A DNA stretch of 64,000 nucleotides from Pelecanus crispus. Taxonomy: Eukaryota; Chordata; Aves; Pelecaniformes; Pelecanidae. Under the pieces are notes generated by a model. It did no database searches. It had not been told where the DNA came from and saw only the letters and a program-made list of their open reading frames with translations. Every line of letters begins with the position of its first letter. The first letter of the stretch is position 1. The translations under genes were made by a program, and so were the position numbers. This document shows, piece after piece, positions 13,001 through 25,571 of this stretch. The DNA lies in the NCBI RefSeq assembly GCF_030463565.1, contig NC_134653.1, positions 30,503,150 through 30,567,149 of the forward strand, read 5' to 3'.

Positions 13001-16000
13001 GATGTTGAATGGTCATACTCTGGCCTCTTCTTGCCAGGATAAAGAACCTGCTTTTTTAAATTCTTGTGCCCCCATTTTATTTTGACTGTACAGTGTTTGG
13101 ACATATCAGTCAAGAAAATACAGGATTTGCAAGTAGGGCTAGATGATAAAACTTACAAGGGAATATCTGCTTGGCCAAATGCAAATCTAGGTTTGGCTGC
13201 AGCTGGTATCAGAACTGTGTAGTACTAGAAACTTGCAGAGGTTTCGTTTGTTTTTATTGTACGCTGATTCTGTACTATATTACTGATTCCGTAATATACT
13301 ATTCTTGTAATTCATTGTTGTAATTTGTATTTCTGACCATAGTGTAGTGCTTTGTCACTAATCATATTGTTTTCCTCTATACGTCTGGGGGAGGGGAAAG
13401 GTCAGACCCTACATATAATAGTTTCATATCTTCAAAATATGTATCACTTTTACAATTGATCTTTACCAGCTATCCTGAGAGCTGAGTGTTCAAAAAATGC
13501 TTGTTTTCTTTCCTTCTGTGCAGAGTAACTTTAAAATGGACAGAAAGTGTTCATACTCCAGGTGCTTCAGAGTTAAGAATCATTGGTTTTAACATTAGAT
13601 GAGTGCTTAACAAACGTACTGGATCTTAACCAATGAAAACCAATTCCTAGTCACATTTTTGGTCTGTCCTCGAGGTAGTAGTATTATTTCCTAAGTGTAT
13701 GGATCAGGGATGCAAACTGAAGGTGTCCCATACAGTCTAACACTTGAGATTCTCTCATCTTGGCTTCAGAGTTTCTGTAAAGCTCCAAGGCTGGTTCTTC
13801 AGTGGAGATGCAAAGGACCCTATTGCGTGAGCAGTGTCTGTAACTAAGGCAGGAGCTGATGCAGAGCCTGATCTGTATGTAGAGTGAGACTGATGTGGCG
13901 TACTTGCAAATGGACGAGCTGTAGCAGGCACTTCTGATGAGCTTTGCAATTTTTAAGACTGGAGTGGGCGGATGCGTGGTGATCCTGGGGCCTGGCTGAG
14001 GATGGGAGTGTGCCTCGGGGGCTTCAAACTGCAAATTCCTGTGAACTGCAGAAATTGGCCTGACAGTAGGTATTCCTAGCATAAACCTCCAGGATGTTGT
14101 ATTGCCTGGGCATAAAATATCCAAAAAGGCTAAACCAGGTCAGAGAAGGGAGCCTAGCACTCTATGTGAAAGTCTGCTTTGAATTTCTTGCTGACAGAGG
14201 GGGCTGTGTGTTAGGATCTGCAGGGATTCCGCTCTTGAGTTGTCATGGTCTAAGTACGCTTATTTGTGTTAGCAGTCTTCTGAGAGGGTAAAAAAAAAAG
14301 ATGTTGAAAAGGAGTTTAGGAAAAAAAAGCTGAGCCTCATCCTTGCCCACGGATTGGATGCTTTAGTGGGAGGTGCAAAACTGGTCTGTATGGGAGTAGG
14401 AGGTGGTGAGTGTTCTGCCATCACGCCTGGGAGGAAGCGCCTGTGCTCAGAGGCAGGGAATGGGAGGCACTCCGGTTCCCAGTGTGGACATAGTCCCTGT
14501 GTATCTCCGCAGGGAATGCCACATGAAGGAGAGAGTGGGAAAATAATTGGGCCTCTGGGCCTTTGACTCTGTGTATGGCCTCCACCCTCTGGAGCAGCAC
14601 TCTGCAGCTGGGCCTTCCTGTGCCGGTCCAGCTGCCACTCTGAGTGGGCCTCCCACACTGTCTGGCCTCCCGCACTTGGTTCAGCCTCCAGCTCTGTCTT
14701 CGGCTGTCTCTCTGCCATGGGCCTCCCACTCTTAAGTTTGACCTCACCTTCCTTGTGTGCCTCCCAGTCTAGGTTTGGCCTCCTGCTCTGTGATGGGCCT
14801 CCACCCTGAGTTCAGAGTCACAGGCTCAGCTCACCTTGTGCTCCACTGTGTGCCTCCCACTCAGCTGTGGGCCTTTACTCTGGGTTCGGCCTCCGCTGTG
14901 GATTTGGCCTCCAAGCTCATGTCAGTATCATAGGATGGTTTGGGTTGGAAGGGACCTTAAAGATCATCTAGTTCCAACCCCCCTTCCACTAGACCAGGTG
15001 GAAGGTGCCCATCCAGCCTGGCCTTGTATCCTGCTCTTCATTCGTTCTTTACGTTGGGCTCAGAGTCCTGGTTGGATCAGCCTCCCTCTTTGCAATGGGT
15101 CTACAACGCTCGGTCCAGCCTCCACTTGTTCTGTGCCTACAATGCTCACTCTGGCCTTCATTTCCTTGTGTGCCTCCTGCCCTTGGTTCAGCCTCCCCTT
15201 TGGAATTGACCTACCACCCTCCTTTTGACACAAATTCTTCAGTGGTCCTCTGCTCTTGTGGCCACAACTCTCGCTTATTTGTCCTTCCAGCCTTGTTCTG
15301 GTTGCCTGTCTGCAATGGGCTGCAACTCTCCCTGTTTTGGCCTCCCACCCAACTTTCGGCTTCCAATCTGCAGCAGGCTTCAACTCTCCTTGTTTTGGCC
15401 TCCCACCCCTGTTTCAGCCTCCAATCTGCAACGGGCCTTGACTCCCCTCATTTTGGGCTGCCATCTCCGTTTTGGCCTCCAGTCTGCATTGGACTTTAAC
15501 TGTCCTTGTTTCAGCCTCCTACCCTCATTTTGGCCTCCAGTCTCCAAGTCTTATCGGTTTGGCTTCCTACATGCCCTTTGGTCTTTCACCTGCAGTTTGG
15601 CCTCCACTCCACAATGGGCCTCCTGCTGTCGTTTCGGTCTCCTTTTATTTTGGCTTTCACACTGCAATAGTCCTCAACCCTCATTTTGGTCTCCCATTCT
15701 GCAGTGGGCCTCCCAGGGTCAGCCTCTGCTCTGTGGTCAGACTCCCATGCTTGATTTGGCCTCTGCTCTGTCACGGGCCTTCCACACTTGGTTCAGCCTC
15801 CCACCTTGTGCTGGGCCTCAATTCTCGTTTCAGCCTCCCATGCTCGGCTTGGTTTCCACTCGTGTGTCTGGCCTCCAGTCTGCTGTGGGCCTCCTGCTCT
15901 TGGTCTGGCCTCTTTCTCCCTGGTGCTCCTGCCCTCTTCGTTTGGCCTCTGCTCCCCTGTGGGCCTCCCCCTCCATGCCCACATGGCAATTTCGGCGGCA

Positions 16001-19000
16001 GGGCAAGGATGCTGTGCTGTGGCCGTCTGTCCTGCCCTGCTGGGTGCCGGGGCAGAGCCCTTCCTTCGTGTCTGGTGGGGCCGTGCCGGCAGCACCCAGG
16101 GCCTTGGGTACAAACTGGCAACAGGAGCCTGGTACAGGGCAAAGGGGGCACACTGGGCTCCAGGGTAGCGGCTGGTGCAGGGGCTGTTGCGCTAAAGAGC
16201 GAGCCCGCGTACGCAGGACATGGCGCCAGCACAGCTCGGGGCTCTTCTTTTCTGGACAACACTGAAATAAATGTGTATTCGTTGCAGGCTTCGAAGCTGG
16301 AGAAGCAGAGCAGCGTGTCCGAGAGTGACTACGATAACCCCACTGCCCCTCTGGAGCTGGAGGAGACGGGGTAGGTGCCGCAACGCAGAGCTAACGGCAC
16401 GGTGACGCAGAGCTAACGGCACAGCTCCGCGCTGTCGGAGGACAGGGACTTGTGAGAGCGGCCAGTTCTGTCCCGCCGGGCCAACCTCTGCTTTGTTCCT
16501 TTGCAGGTCAGGCAGGAAGGGTCGGCAGAGGAGTGTCATTTGGCAGGGGGAGGGCTCCATCCCTGAAGACACCGACACAGCCCCCAGCTCCAGTTTGCCC
16601 AGTACAGAAGATGTGATTCGGAAAACTGAGCAGATCACTAAGAATATTCAGGAGCTGCTGCGAGCAGCACAAGAGAACAAGCATGACAGGTAAGGCATGA
16701 GTGCCAGAAAAGCTCTGGACTTTGTGAGAAAAGGAAGAAAATTCTTCAGGTGTTTGCAGAAGTACAGCCACCACCACCCGTGTTAATGCTGGAGGTGCTG
16801 ATTTCACACCTACAAAACATGTAGGTCTGTGGTGTTTCCTGGTGTACTGGGCCTAGTGCCATGGGGTGAGCGGGGCTAAGTGACCAGCACACGTGGCGGG
16901 AACACGTGCTCCTGTCCAAAAAGCCAGTGCAGCCCCCTACAAGTGGGTTCTGGCTCCAGCGCTGCCCGCTGCCTGCCACCTGGCCTGGCCTGCCCTGCCC
17001 TGCCCTGCCCGCAGCTGGCACAGGGACAGGGCACTTTGCTCCCCAGCGCTCTTGTAAAGCCCTGCTGCAAAATGACTGGTGTTTTAGATGCAAATCAAAC
17101 ATGTTGCAGAGAACTTGGCGTAAGTTTGTCTTGGATCTTCAGACCTCTGTGTCCTTAGCTAAGGACACCCCACAGAAGTGTGATAGTAACACCTTGTTTC
17201 AGGAAAAAATTGCGAAGGCAGGGAGAATTTGACTTTCCTACTGAAATATTAGTACAGATAACGTACCAGCAAAAGCTATTTTGAGCTATTGGTCTAAACG
17301 CAGACGTAGCTGGGTAAGCGGGAGACTGCTCATCTGCACATCAGGTAGCACGCAGCTTCAGCTCTCTTGGGGAACTTCTGGCCCAAGTGAAGAATTAATT
17401 TTCAGAATAGCCATGAGCAAGTAAAAGCAATACTGCCCTTGACTGATCATCAGGTGGTGCTCCTGCACAACTCTTTTACTGTAAATAAGAGTTATGTCTT
17501 CCCAGGTATGAACACGTTTTAGGTCTGGAACGGCTTTGGTCTCCGGAAAATGTGAACTTGCAGACTGGCAGGTCTTACATTCTGCTTCCTGTCCCAAGTT
17601 CTGTGCCCGTCTTTGCCTGTGAGAAGTGGCTGGCGATTTGTGCTAAGCCCTCACTTCCTGCCTTGCTGAGAGAAGTGCACAACAATGGGGCCACTTTTGT
17701 TCTGTGTTTTTTCCTTCTTGTACTTTTCTATTTTTAGAAGGGACAGTGCACGGCCTCCTCTCCTCATGTTGAATGGCAAGTTCTAACGTGTTTGCACTGA
17801 GCTCGTTGCCCTTGTCCTTCCACTGCAATCCCTTGTTGCTCGTTTCTCACAGATCATAATGAGAAGCAACAGTAAGAGAAGCTTTAAATGAGTTTGGGTT
17901 TTATGTATATCACAGTTTACAGTATTTTAATTACTTTTTTTTTAAATCATTGAAAGAAACAATACAGCGTACCTAGTTTTCTCTGTTTTTAAGCAACCTG
18001 TTATGTTCTTTTTTGTTTTCTCCTCTGTACCATACGTGGAGTGGGGTGTTTGCCAGTACTTAAATGAGTATAATCTTGCAAAACGCTGAACTATGAAGCT
18101 GCTGTTCTTTGTTTTCCTATTCCCTGGCTTTGTCTCAGTGGGCTGAGAACCGCACAGCCTGGGACATGCGAGAGATGGAGTAGGCTTGTTCCACCATTCT
18201 CTTCTTGCAGTAGGGGAATGTTTCCTTAACGAAATGAGATACTTGGGGATGTAATAATACATCTTCCAGGCTAGTGCTGGGAACGTTGAAGATAAAAATC
18301 ACACGCTGCATAGATAATCGGAGAGTAATAAAACGATGCAAGAATATCATCTATTAATGAAACACCTTCTTCCTTTCTTTTTTTTTTTTCCCCTCGCTTT
18401 CTTCTGTTCCTTTTCCTGTGCTCCACTGGCCGAGTAGACCATTAGAGCGTGCGGGCACGCTCAAGCTCAGATATAGCCTCGGCTGCTTCAGCACGCTGCT
18501 TCCCTGGGCTGAGAGAGCTCCCCTGCAGCCTCTGACCATCCAGCAGCCCGGTCCTGCCTCCTGGTACTCTGGCCTCTGTCCCTGCCTCCCAGGCACAGTG
18601 TCCTTTCTCTTTCTCTCTGCTGCCTCTTTCCCTCACGCACCATCTGCACAGGGGTCGTTGAAGGCTATGCATGAAAAGCTTTGGATGATAAACTGCAGAT
18701 AGCCAGTACAGAGAGCGATGAACCTGTGATACTACCCGTCCGGTCGAAGCTCCCGATACTGATTTAATGGGGAACAGAATCACAGCCTGGAACTGTAACT
18801 GTCTCTAGTGTTAAAAGATTCTCTTGTCTCTGTTCTGTTTATTGTCTATCGAGATAAATTAAGTTATGACAACTAACAGCACAACATGGGGTTGCTGCTT
18901 CTGTGCACCATTCCAAAAGTAACAGAAGTTTCATGGTTCCCAACATGCAACATTCACACCTGACAGCTTAGGCTCTCAACTGTTTATACAGCTGGTGTGT

Positions 19001-22000
19001 CAAATGAGATCATTAGTGTCTTGAATCAGTGAAAAGATGTGTGTTCATATAGTATCTTCCAACCTGACCAAAATACTGTTTATTAATGCCCAAATAAAAA
19101 TGAAATTTAAGTGAGACGTTCTTTAAAACAGAACTTCCCACCTTCTAACCCCGGGTATTATTGCCAGTGACAAATATCAGGAGGAAGAGGTTACCGCAAG
19201 TTACTGCTCATGACGGATTCTTTTTTCCAAGCTGTCACTACTTGAATATCTTCCTGATGTCTTCCTGGAATGTGTGTAAACTCAACAATATGTGTCAGCT
19301 TATTTCATGGGCTTACAGTGAGTGTTTAGACTATAAAATAAAGCCATTCCTCCAAGACACACTATAATCCTTGCAGCTAACCTAGAGAACATATTATGAA
19401 ATAATGTCATTAATCTTGGTCTCTTTCATTCAAGTAATTCTTAGGGCTTTCTCTCCCTGTTAGTGGAGGGTTTAATCAGCAAACTGGCTTTTTAATGAGG
19501 CAAGGTGCTGTTCAGTGTGGCTTGCAGGGAGCAAATTAATTGTTAACTCAATAGCAGAATGGGAATTACGGTGAACTTCGAAGACGTTTTCTCCACTTTT
19601 AGTTTATTTGGAAGAACTCATGTGACTTGAGACATATGGAAATACTCCTTTTTAAAGCAATTTTCCTGCATTGCCAGAATGACCCCAGTGTGTTGCTTCT
19701 TTCTCAGTGCATTTGCAAGTGACCTGTTTTTGCACCTTTGGTATTGCAAGATGACTGCATAAATAATCACTGGGGGGGGTTGGGTTTTTGTTGTCTTTTT
19801 TTGCCTGAAAGGGCAATGATCTACCATAATCTACAGATGCTGAATATTTTTCTTGAATGCTGTTGCTTTGTGATTTTGAGATTCTCTTGCTTCAGATTGA
19901 AGCATGTTAACTCACTCACACTGAAATTGAGTCTTTGAAGCATAAAACTGAGTCTTTTGAAATTAGACTTTTGACAGACCACACTAACACAGCACTTCAC
20001 AGGAGCTTATGGCAAATAGTCTTAAGATTTATTATGAACAGACCAATTTTCATTTGGCATATAAATCAGAAGTGAAATCTATGAGGACTAATGGAATCTG
20101 CCTTTGTTTTATTAGCTAACTCAACAGAATTACTGAATATTTAGCCTAAAACTCACACACTGTGAAAGCAGTTAGTAGTTTGGAGATGCATGTTTCTGTA
20201 AGCTGCTGTATGAGAATTGTGTGTTGTCTGTTTACTGTGTATAAACTCATCTAAGAAGGCATCTTGGTGTTAAGTTACCTTCATGTGATGTTTTACCTTC
20301 AGTTAAACTTTACCACAAGAGCAAGGTATGAATTCTGTACTGGAAGTTTGGCGTACCCCATTCTCAGTAGGTGTCTAACCTTCCAGTTTGTGAAATGAAA
20401 AAGGGGAAATAAGCGCATGGTGCTGCATTCCTGACTTCAGCTGGTAATGAACTGATACAGGGATGGAAATAAATCTTGGAATCAAGGTGTGTCCTCAGTG
20501 TGCATCTCTGCAACAAACTAAAGCTCCCAGCCTGGCTGCTGACCCAGAGAGGCACGTGTTTGTTAGAGAGATCGCTCAGAGTTTAGCTGAGAACTGAGGG
20601 GTTAAAAGCTTACAGAGATCAGACTTCAGGTCTTGCTGCCAAGTGTTTCGAATACAGTTTTTTGAGTTTACTGTATTTTGGTAACTTAGGTACAAAGTGG
20701 TTTATTAAAGGCTTCTACTTTGTAACTTACATGGAAAAGGAGTGCAGGAAAATTGCACTGCTTCAGAGGTGTAGATAAGACAGTCCTATAAATATCAACA
20801 CTTGGCTGTTAAAATTATTTTTTAAGAGTTTGGATGGCCAAAATTCAACTCTGAAACATAAAATCAATTGAAACACCTTTTGTGGGTTTTTTGAACTTTT
20901 CTTCAGAGATTACTGGCTATTTTTAGCTGCTTAACATCCTTAGCAGTTTAAAAATTTTTCTTTTAGTAGTCTGGTTCCACAGTCTCTTGGCTTATGCAGA
21001 AAGAGCTCTTTCAAAACAAATGGATAGAGATTTCCCTAAAATGGCAGTAAGCTAAACTTACTCAGATCCCACATACAAAGTGGGTTTTTTAATCCACTTT
21101 TTATTGTCAACACTACGCTGAGGAAAAAAAGTTGATTTTTTTCCAAAGCACCTCTGTATCACCAGTTTTTGTTTAAATATTTTCAAGCTGCAGAATCTTA
21201 CTTTACTTTGTGCCTGACTTACATGAACCAGTTTGCTTGGGCATGCTCTGCCACACGTAACAATAACATGTTGATTGTGCATACACCAAACAGAATGAGC
21301 TGAGCAATCGTCTGTACAATTTGGAGACAAATTCTAATATTTGAATAGTTGCACGGGGGCGGGGGGGGGATTAGGAAATGCTAGTATATGAATTAATGTA
21401 CAGTTAATATTCATAGACACGTTTCCATAATTGCATACAAATTGAGACTTTTTCTGACACTGTTTGGTGTAATAGGTGTGGACAGTTATTCTTCAAACAA
21501 ACTTTGATCGAAGAATAATGAAAACTTAAATAATTTTGTACTTTTGGTTAAGTTCTTGCTTTTTCTGAAGTCGCATAGTTACAAACGTGTGCTGCACTAC
21601 CTCCTTCAGTTGCCTTCAGTGCAGCCTACAAAGACATTTTTAGAATATGTAGGGGTTTTGTTACTCAGTTGTTTTTAGAGTAATAGCAGCTGACTAGTGG
21701 AACTGAACAGGGAGTCTTTACATAATGAATAATACATTGCATTTTTTTGCAGCTATATACCATGCTCCGAGAGAATACATGTGGCAGTAACAGAAATGGC
21801 AGCCTTGTTCCCAAAAGTAAGTACCTTTCAGCATTAAAATGGTTTTGGACTTATTCCTCGTTAGTAGACTTCCCTCCAGTAAATGAAAACCAGAAGCCGA
21901 AGGTAGTAGGGAGAAATGGCTAGGTGTTTATGTCAAATCTTGCATCTTTGTATTTATTAGCATGCCAACTGGGAAGGGCTAATTTGTGAATCCAGGCCTT

Positions 22001-22917
22001 TAATTTTACTCTTGAACTTAAGAGTTTTAAGAATTGCATGCAGTTCCTCCAAAACTGGAGGCTACTTGCATCTAGCTTGAGGAGTCATGTGGTTATATGG
22101 GAGTTTTGCTAGACTTGTCCCCCTCAAGGTTCCAGTTGAATGCCATTGCCTGGATTTCTTACTTGCAGGTATGTTTAGATCTGTTACCCATCTACCAAAG
22201 TGATCTGTTTCTTCACAGCAAATTTTAGGGAGGGAAATCTCCAAGATTTAAGTGTTTGTAAAGTCTTTACCTACCTCTATAAGACTGCAAGGAAAATCAA
22301 ATGCTGTTGTGTGTACCTGAGGATTGTCTTGTACATGCTGTCCTGATGTCAGCCAGGACATGGGCTGGGTAGCAGTAAATGGGTGCTAGAAAATTTGTAT
22401 GAGTCACTTCCTAAATGACAGTGTGAACAGTATTCCCTGCGTACTGCCTGGCAGCGGTTTGAAATCTCCCTGAAATGAGAGAGGAGAAATTCTGGGAACT
22501 TGTTTCATCCACCCGTAGCCCACGTCTCTGTGGCAATGTCTTACAACATCTCGTACAGCATGGAGAAGTCTGTGCAGAAAGCATGGCCCTAGCAGCGGAA
22601 GTTTTCTATTAAAGAATGCTTGTGAACCACTACTGGCTAATTCAAAGCAACCCTAAAATGGTTTTGTCATTCTGTCGAGTTCAGCTGCTTCTTTCTTTTC
22701 CCAGAAACCTAAATCTGAACTGGTAAGGACTTCTTTGCGTCTGCTGACATCTAGTGCCTACAGACTCCAATCTGAGTGCAAAAAAACCCTTCCCGTGGAG
22801 ACGTGCCCTACAACAGACATCCAGCTGGTCACGCAGCAAGTCATCCAGTGCGCCTACGACATCGCCAAGGCTGCTAAACAGCTGGTTACCATCACAACCA
22901 AAGAGAACAACAACTGA
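1087..22917 (+). CDS. GIT2: GIT2, ARF GTPase-activating protein GIT2 (3' two thirds, partial)
   Basis: GIT2 is a cytoplasmic scaffold at focal adhesions and endosomes that stimulates GTP hydrolysis by Arf and binds PIX and paxillin. Twelve coding exons join in phase: 1087-1138, 3324-3396, 3702-3799, 4110-4221, 5241-5383, 6199-6348, 9562-9810, 11196-11285 (cassette), 16288-16370, 16507-16689, 21753-21816, 22705-22917 (stop TGA). They give 502 codons, matching human GIT2 (759 aa) from about residue 256 on. Visible parts: Spa2-homology repeats in 3324-3396 (FEELAMDVYDEVDRRE) and 4110-4221 (FNAHEFATLVIDILSDAKRR), which bind PIX; an acidic linker DYDSVASDEDTD; a coiled coil in 6199-6348 running into 9562-9810; and the C-terminal paxillin-binding helical domain ending TKENNN. 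The ArfGAP zinc finger and ankyrin repeats are outside the window. Identity rests on near-identity to recalled vertebrate GIT2; GIT1 is less likely. Confidence 0.96.
1471..1535 (-). repeat. CR1 LINE 3'-end fragment
   Basis: Begins with tandem CATAGAAT octamers followed by GGTTTGGGTTGGAAGGGACC-like text with small changes. This is the reverse complement of the CR1 3' terminus. It lies in a GIT2 intron, heavily 5'-truncated. Confidence 0.85.
1982..2563. mobile_element. Avian ERVL-type solo LTR in GIT2 intron
   Basis: About 580 bases resembling the common neoavian ERVL LTR. It starts TGTGGTGGGTTGACCC, has an internal GGTATGGAATATCCCTTTGG block near 2270-2295 and a 3' part reading CAAATCCAAAACAGAGC then GCTACTATGAAGAAAGTTAA. 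A 7-base direct repeat, TGCAAGT, flanks it at 1975-1981 and 2564-2570, consistent with a target-site duplication (ERVL usually makes 5 bases, so part of the match may be chance). A GGTAT unit is expanded at 2261-2280. No internal retroviral genes are present. Confidence 0.78.
2571..9561 (+). other. GIT2: GIT2 introns between coding exons 1 and 7
   Basis: AT-rich intronic sequence apart from the exons listed for GIT2. It contains short low-complexity tracts: C-rich 4074-4090, A17-like run 5920-5936, (TG)n(TA)n at 7872-7899 and a C run at 8149-8158. I see no RNA gene or further coding exon in 6349-9561. Confidence 0.6.
7872..7899. repeat. (TG)n(TA)n microsatellite
   Basis: A compound dinucleotide run, four TG steps followed by about ten TA steps, in the 3.2-kb GIT2 intron between 6348 and 9562. 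Confidence 0.85.
11196..11285 (+). CDS. GIT2: GIT2 cassette exon (30 codons, Ser/Pro-rich)
   Basis: A 90-base exon with acceptor CATTTTTAG and donor AGG|GTTAAG, phase 0 at both ends. It begins IGRSAFVTSSSSLP and ends SRDESTRR. The same segment is present in the long human GIT2 isoform and absent from shorter ones, so it can be skipped without a frameshift. The donor is weaker than consensus, which fits alternative use. The flanking exons end FPPH (9810) and start ASKLEKQ (16288). Confidence 0.88.
11286..14574 (+). other. GIT2: GIT2 intron, no clear feature
   Basis: AT-rich intronic DNA between the cassette exon and a large minisatellite. Short open frames at 11755-11997 (+) and 13684-14124 (-) have no recognised homology. 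The second is treated as a weak candidate pseudogene in the findings. No other element seen. Confidence 0.5.
14575..15960. repeat. Degenerate 58-bp minisatellite (29-bp half units) in GIT2 intron
   Basis: Pyrimidine-rich units of the form TTTGGCCTCC plus CTGCAATGGGCCTCC repeat across about 1.4 kb. The phrase CAACTCTC and its variants recurs at about 15323, 15381, 15439 and 15496, a 58-base period built of two similar 29-base halves. A CR1 fragment (14927-15030) interrupts it. Because 58 is not a multiple of 3, the repeat opens long frames in several registers (for example 15225-16265). These are not proteins. Confidence 0.85.
14927..15030 (-). repeat. CR1 LINE 3'-end fragment
   Basis: Reads GGTTTGGGTTGGAAGGGACC, then AAAGATCATCTAGTTCCAAC and the CATCCAGCCTGGCC block. 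This is the reverse complement of a CR1 3' end, inserted into the 58-bp minisatellite. Confidence 0.88.
16690..21752 (+). other. GIT2: GIT2 intron, 5.1 kb
   Basis: Intron between the exons ending 16689 and starting 21753. It has a small CCTGC pentamer run near 16980-17010 and a GC-richer patch at 18420-18660. No coding exon, RNA gene or clear transposon recognised. Confidence 0.5.
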
Positions 22918-24082
22918 GTCACACTTGGCTTTTTAGTCTTGTTTTTTAAAGGTTGAATTTCAAAGATAGGTGTGGAACTTTTCAAATTTTTATGAGAAAA
23001 ACTAAAGGGGCGAGAAACTTTTTTTTAAAACTCAGTATTATTTTTGCATGTTTTCTAACAATTTTATGATTAATTTAACCCACTGCCTTATTTTGTGCCT
23101 GTGTTGCCAGTTTAGTTACAGATAATAGCATGTTGCGAATAGCTGTTGAGCCATTATCACGTACCAACGTTGTACCAAGCTCTTGCTAGATGTTTCCTTG
23201 GGGCCACGTTCTTTCAGATGTTGCTTGCAAAACTCCCGCTGAAGTCAGCTGCGCGTATCGGAGGGCAGAATCTCGCCTCTGCTCTGTCTGTCCTGGAGCC
23301 TCACGTGCCGCGATGTCGCTGACTGAGAAACCTGCAGCGAAAGAGGCTCTGAAGGCTCCAGGACCGTAACTGCTACCCAGCAGGAAGAAGATTGTAGTCC
23401 TGGTAACGGAGTACAAGCCGAATATTATCTGTTCCCATATCAACTGTTGTGCAATAATATGTTTTTAGTCTGCTAAACCAGTAGTAGTTGTGGGCATCCG
23501 AGCTTATTACATGTAACTGTACGAGGTCTTTGTCACTTTATCTGTTTTGGAAGGAATTTGAAACTTAATAGTTATTTCTTTTAGTTGTCACTATGCCATT
23601 AATATATATGTTTGATGTTACTTTAGGGCATTAGTGGTTAAAATATTATCCTTTGTTTCTGATTTAATGATTCACTCAAGTTTTGTACAGAATTTTACTG
23701 TCATCTTCAAGGCACCATCTTGTTTGCAGCAGCATTGCTCAGTAACTCAAGATGCAATTTCACTAAAGATTTCTGTGTTAATTAAAAAACAAAAAGAAGT
23801 TAGAAGAGTGCCAGTGCAAAAGCAGCTGTGTCTGCCATAGCATATAACCTCTGTACCTCAACATATCCAAATGTGAAGAGATTTCTGGTATCTAGTAAGT
23901 TTTATGCAAATCTTTCAAAATTTTACAGGCTACATATGGAGTAACCCAAGCTAGGCTGCCTGTTAGAAAGGTGGGTGGGTGACAAATATCAGTGTGAGTT
24001 TCAGGTTTTTTCATTCAGAACAGTTCACAAAACTGCATCAGACCATACTTTCAAAAATGAAAGTTCTTTGGGAATCTAAATT

Positions 24083-24113
<31 letters not shown>

Positions 24114-25571
24114 CGGAAATCACTGATTTTTGCCTCCGTGTGTGTCCCATTTGGAAGTGTGTTGTCATTTTCAAGGAGCTGGCCACGGCAGTTCAGCTGG
24201 CAGCCACTTAAAAGTGGTCTTTTAGTTAAGAGCGAAGTTATGGAACTGCAGTGGCTGTCATGTGGCAGCAGTTGATGTGAACATTTAGACAGTTTCCACA
24301 GAAACATTTGTCAGAAATGGCTATCTGCTGTTGCACAGACAGGTCCGCAGTGCTGGTGGTCTGCCAAAACCAGGAACTCTGCAAGGCTTTCTGGTGAAAA
24401 ACTGCCATATTTAGGTGAACAGATGAACTAAAGTTCAGTGGTTGGTTCCTTTTCAAACCATACTGTGTTTGTACGTGTATATATAAAACTAAGTGCCATA
24501 ACACTGTTGGATTCTTTCATGTTGTAATTAGCTCCCTTTTTAAAGTAGTACAAGTTTGAGGGAGGGAAGGAATGAAGAGAGTAGATGACAACCCAGTAAA
24601 TGAATGTTCTTCATTGTGGGTTTTTTTGTTTCCTTTCTGCGCTTCTAAATTCCAGAAATGGCTCTAAACTCATGGGAATGCAGACAGGCTGGGATTAGAA
24701 CTGCAAAAGACACTTGTAAAACTTACTTTAAAATTCTGCTACTGGCAATTAAATATATTGATAATTTTCAAGGAACTTTTTCTTAAATTGGCATCATTGA
24801 AAGGCAGCGGATGGTATTTTTAAATCTCTCAGGACGCCATTGTATGCTTCTCTTTAACATATCTTACCTGATTTCCACAGCAGGGTAACAGAGTTATGTT
24901 GAAATTATCAGTTGTTTAAACTTGCCTCTGTACCAAAACAAGCGGACACTTTGATAACTGCAAGCCCTTGTTCCAGCTACGCTAGCTCCAGATTTTCTAA
25001 AATGAACCATTTTGCTTGTTGGAAGACCTAGCTAGAAAAACATGGCCAACCCAGAACTGGTTTCCTCTTCTGTCACTTGAAAATGGCATTTCTGGTCGGT
25101 TCCCCCAATCTCTGAACAAACGTTTGTTCTAGGTTGGTTACGGTCATGCTGTGTCATCGCTCCAGAACCACGGTGACTGTTGTGCAAGATAGGCAATCTT
25201 CTGACGTTCTCAGTGAAACAGAAGTGGTCTGAGCACATGCTGATGTGCTACGTCAGCTCCTTTCACAAACAGGCAGAGTGGTTCAAAACCAACAGTGGAA
25301 CTGAAGAGTAGTACATAGATTAGCCCTCGAATCATACAGCACTGCAGGTCAGAAGACTTGTAATACCTGAAATAACAACAGTGGTTTTTTTCTTTTATGA
25401 CTAATCTCCTTTTTCTTTACAAAATGCTGCATAGGAAAGTAAAAAATTTTTTTGCCTTTTTCCAAAACTTGTATTTATCAGTGTCATTCTGTCTGTACAA
25501 TATTTTGGCTTAATCTTTTGTTTACTCTATTACTATAAAATGCTAAAATCTTTTCAGTGTGCAGAATTATT
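22918..25571 (+). other. GIT2: GIT2 3' UTR and downstream region
   Basis: AT-rich sequence after the TGA at 22915-22917, with no open frame of interest and a style typical of long vertebrate 3' UTRs. I did not find a clean AATAAA; an ATTAAA occurs near 24749, so the transcript end is not fixed. A run of 28 G bases lies at 24086-24113. The region ends at a CR1 fragment. Confidence 0.5.
24086..24113 (+). repeat. G28 homopolymer
   Basis: An uninterrupted run of 28 G residues followed by CGG, in the presumed GIT2 3' UTR. It is probably length-variable and hard to sequence, so the true length is uncertain. Confidence 0.95.

Noticed and set aside
15225-16374. 346- and 300-codon + frames, Trp/Leu/Phe/Pro-rich
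   Set aside because: Their 5' parts are the 58-bp minisatellite. Only the end of the second frame (16288-16370) is real GIT2 exon.
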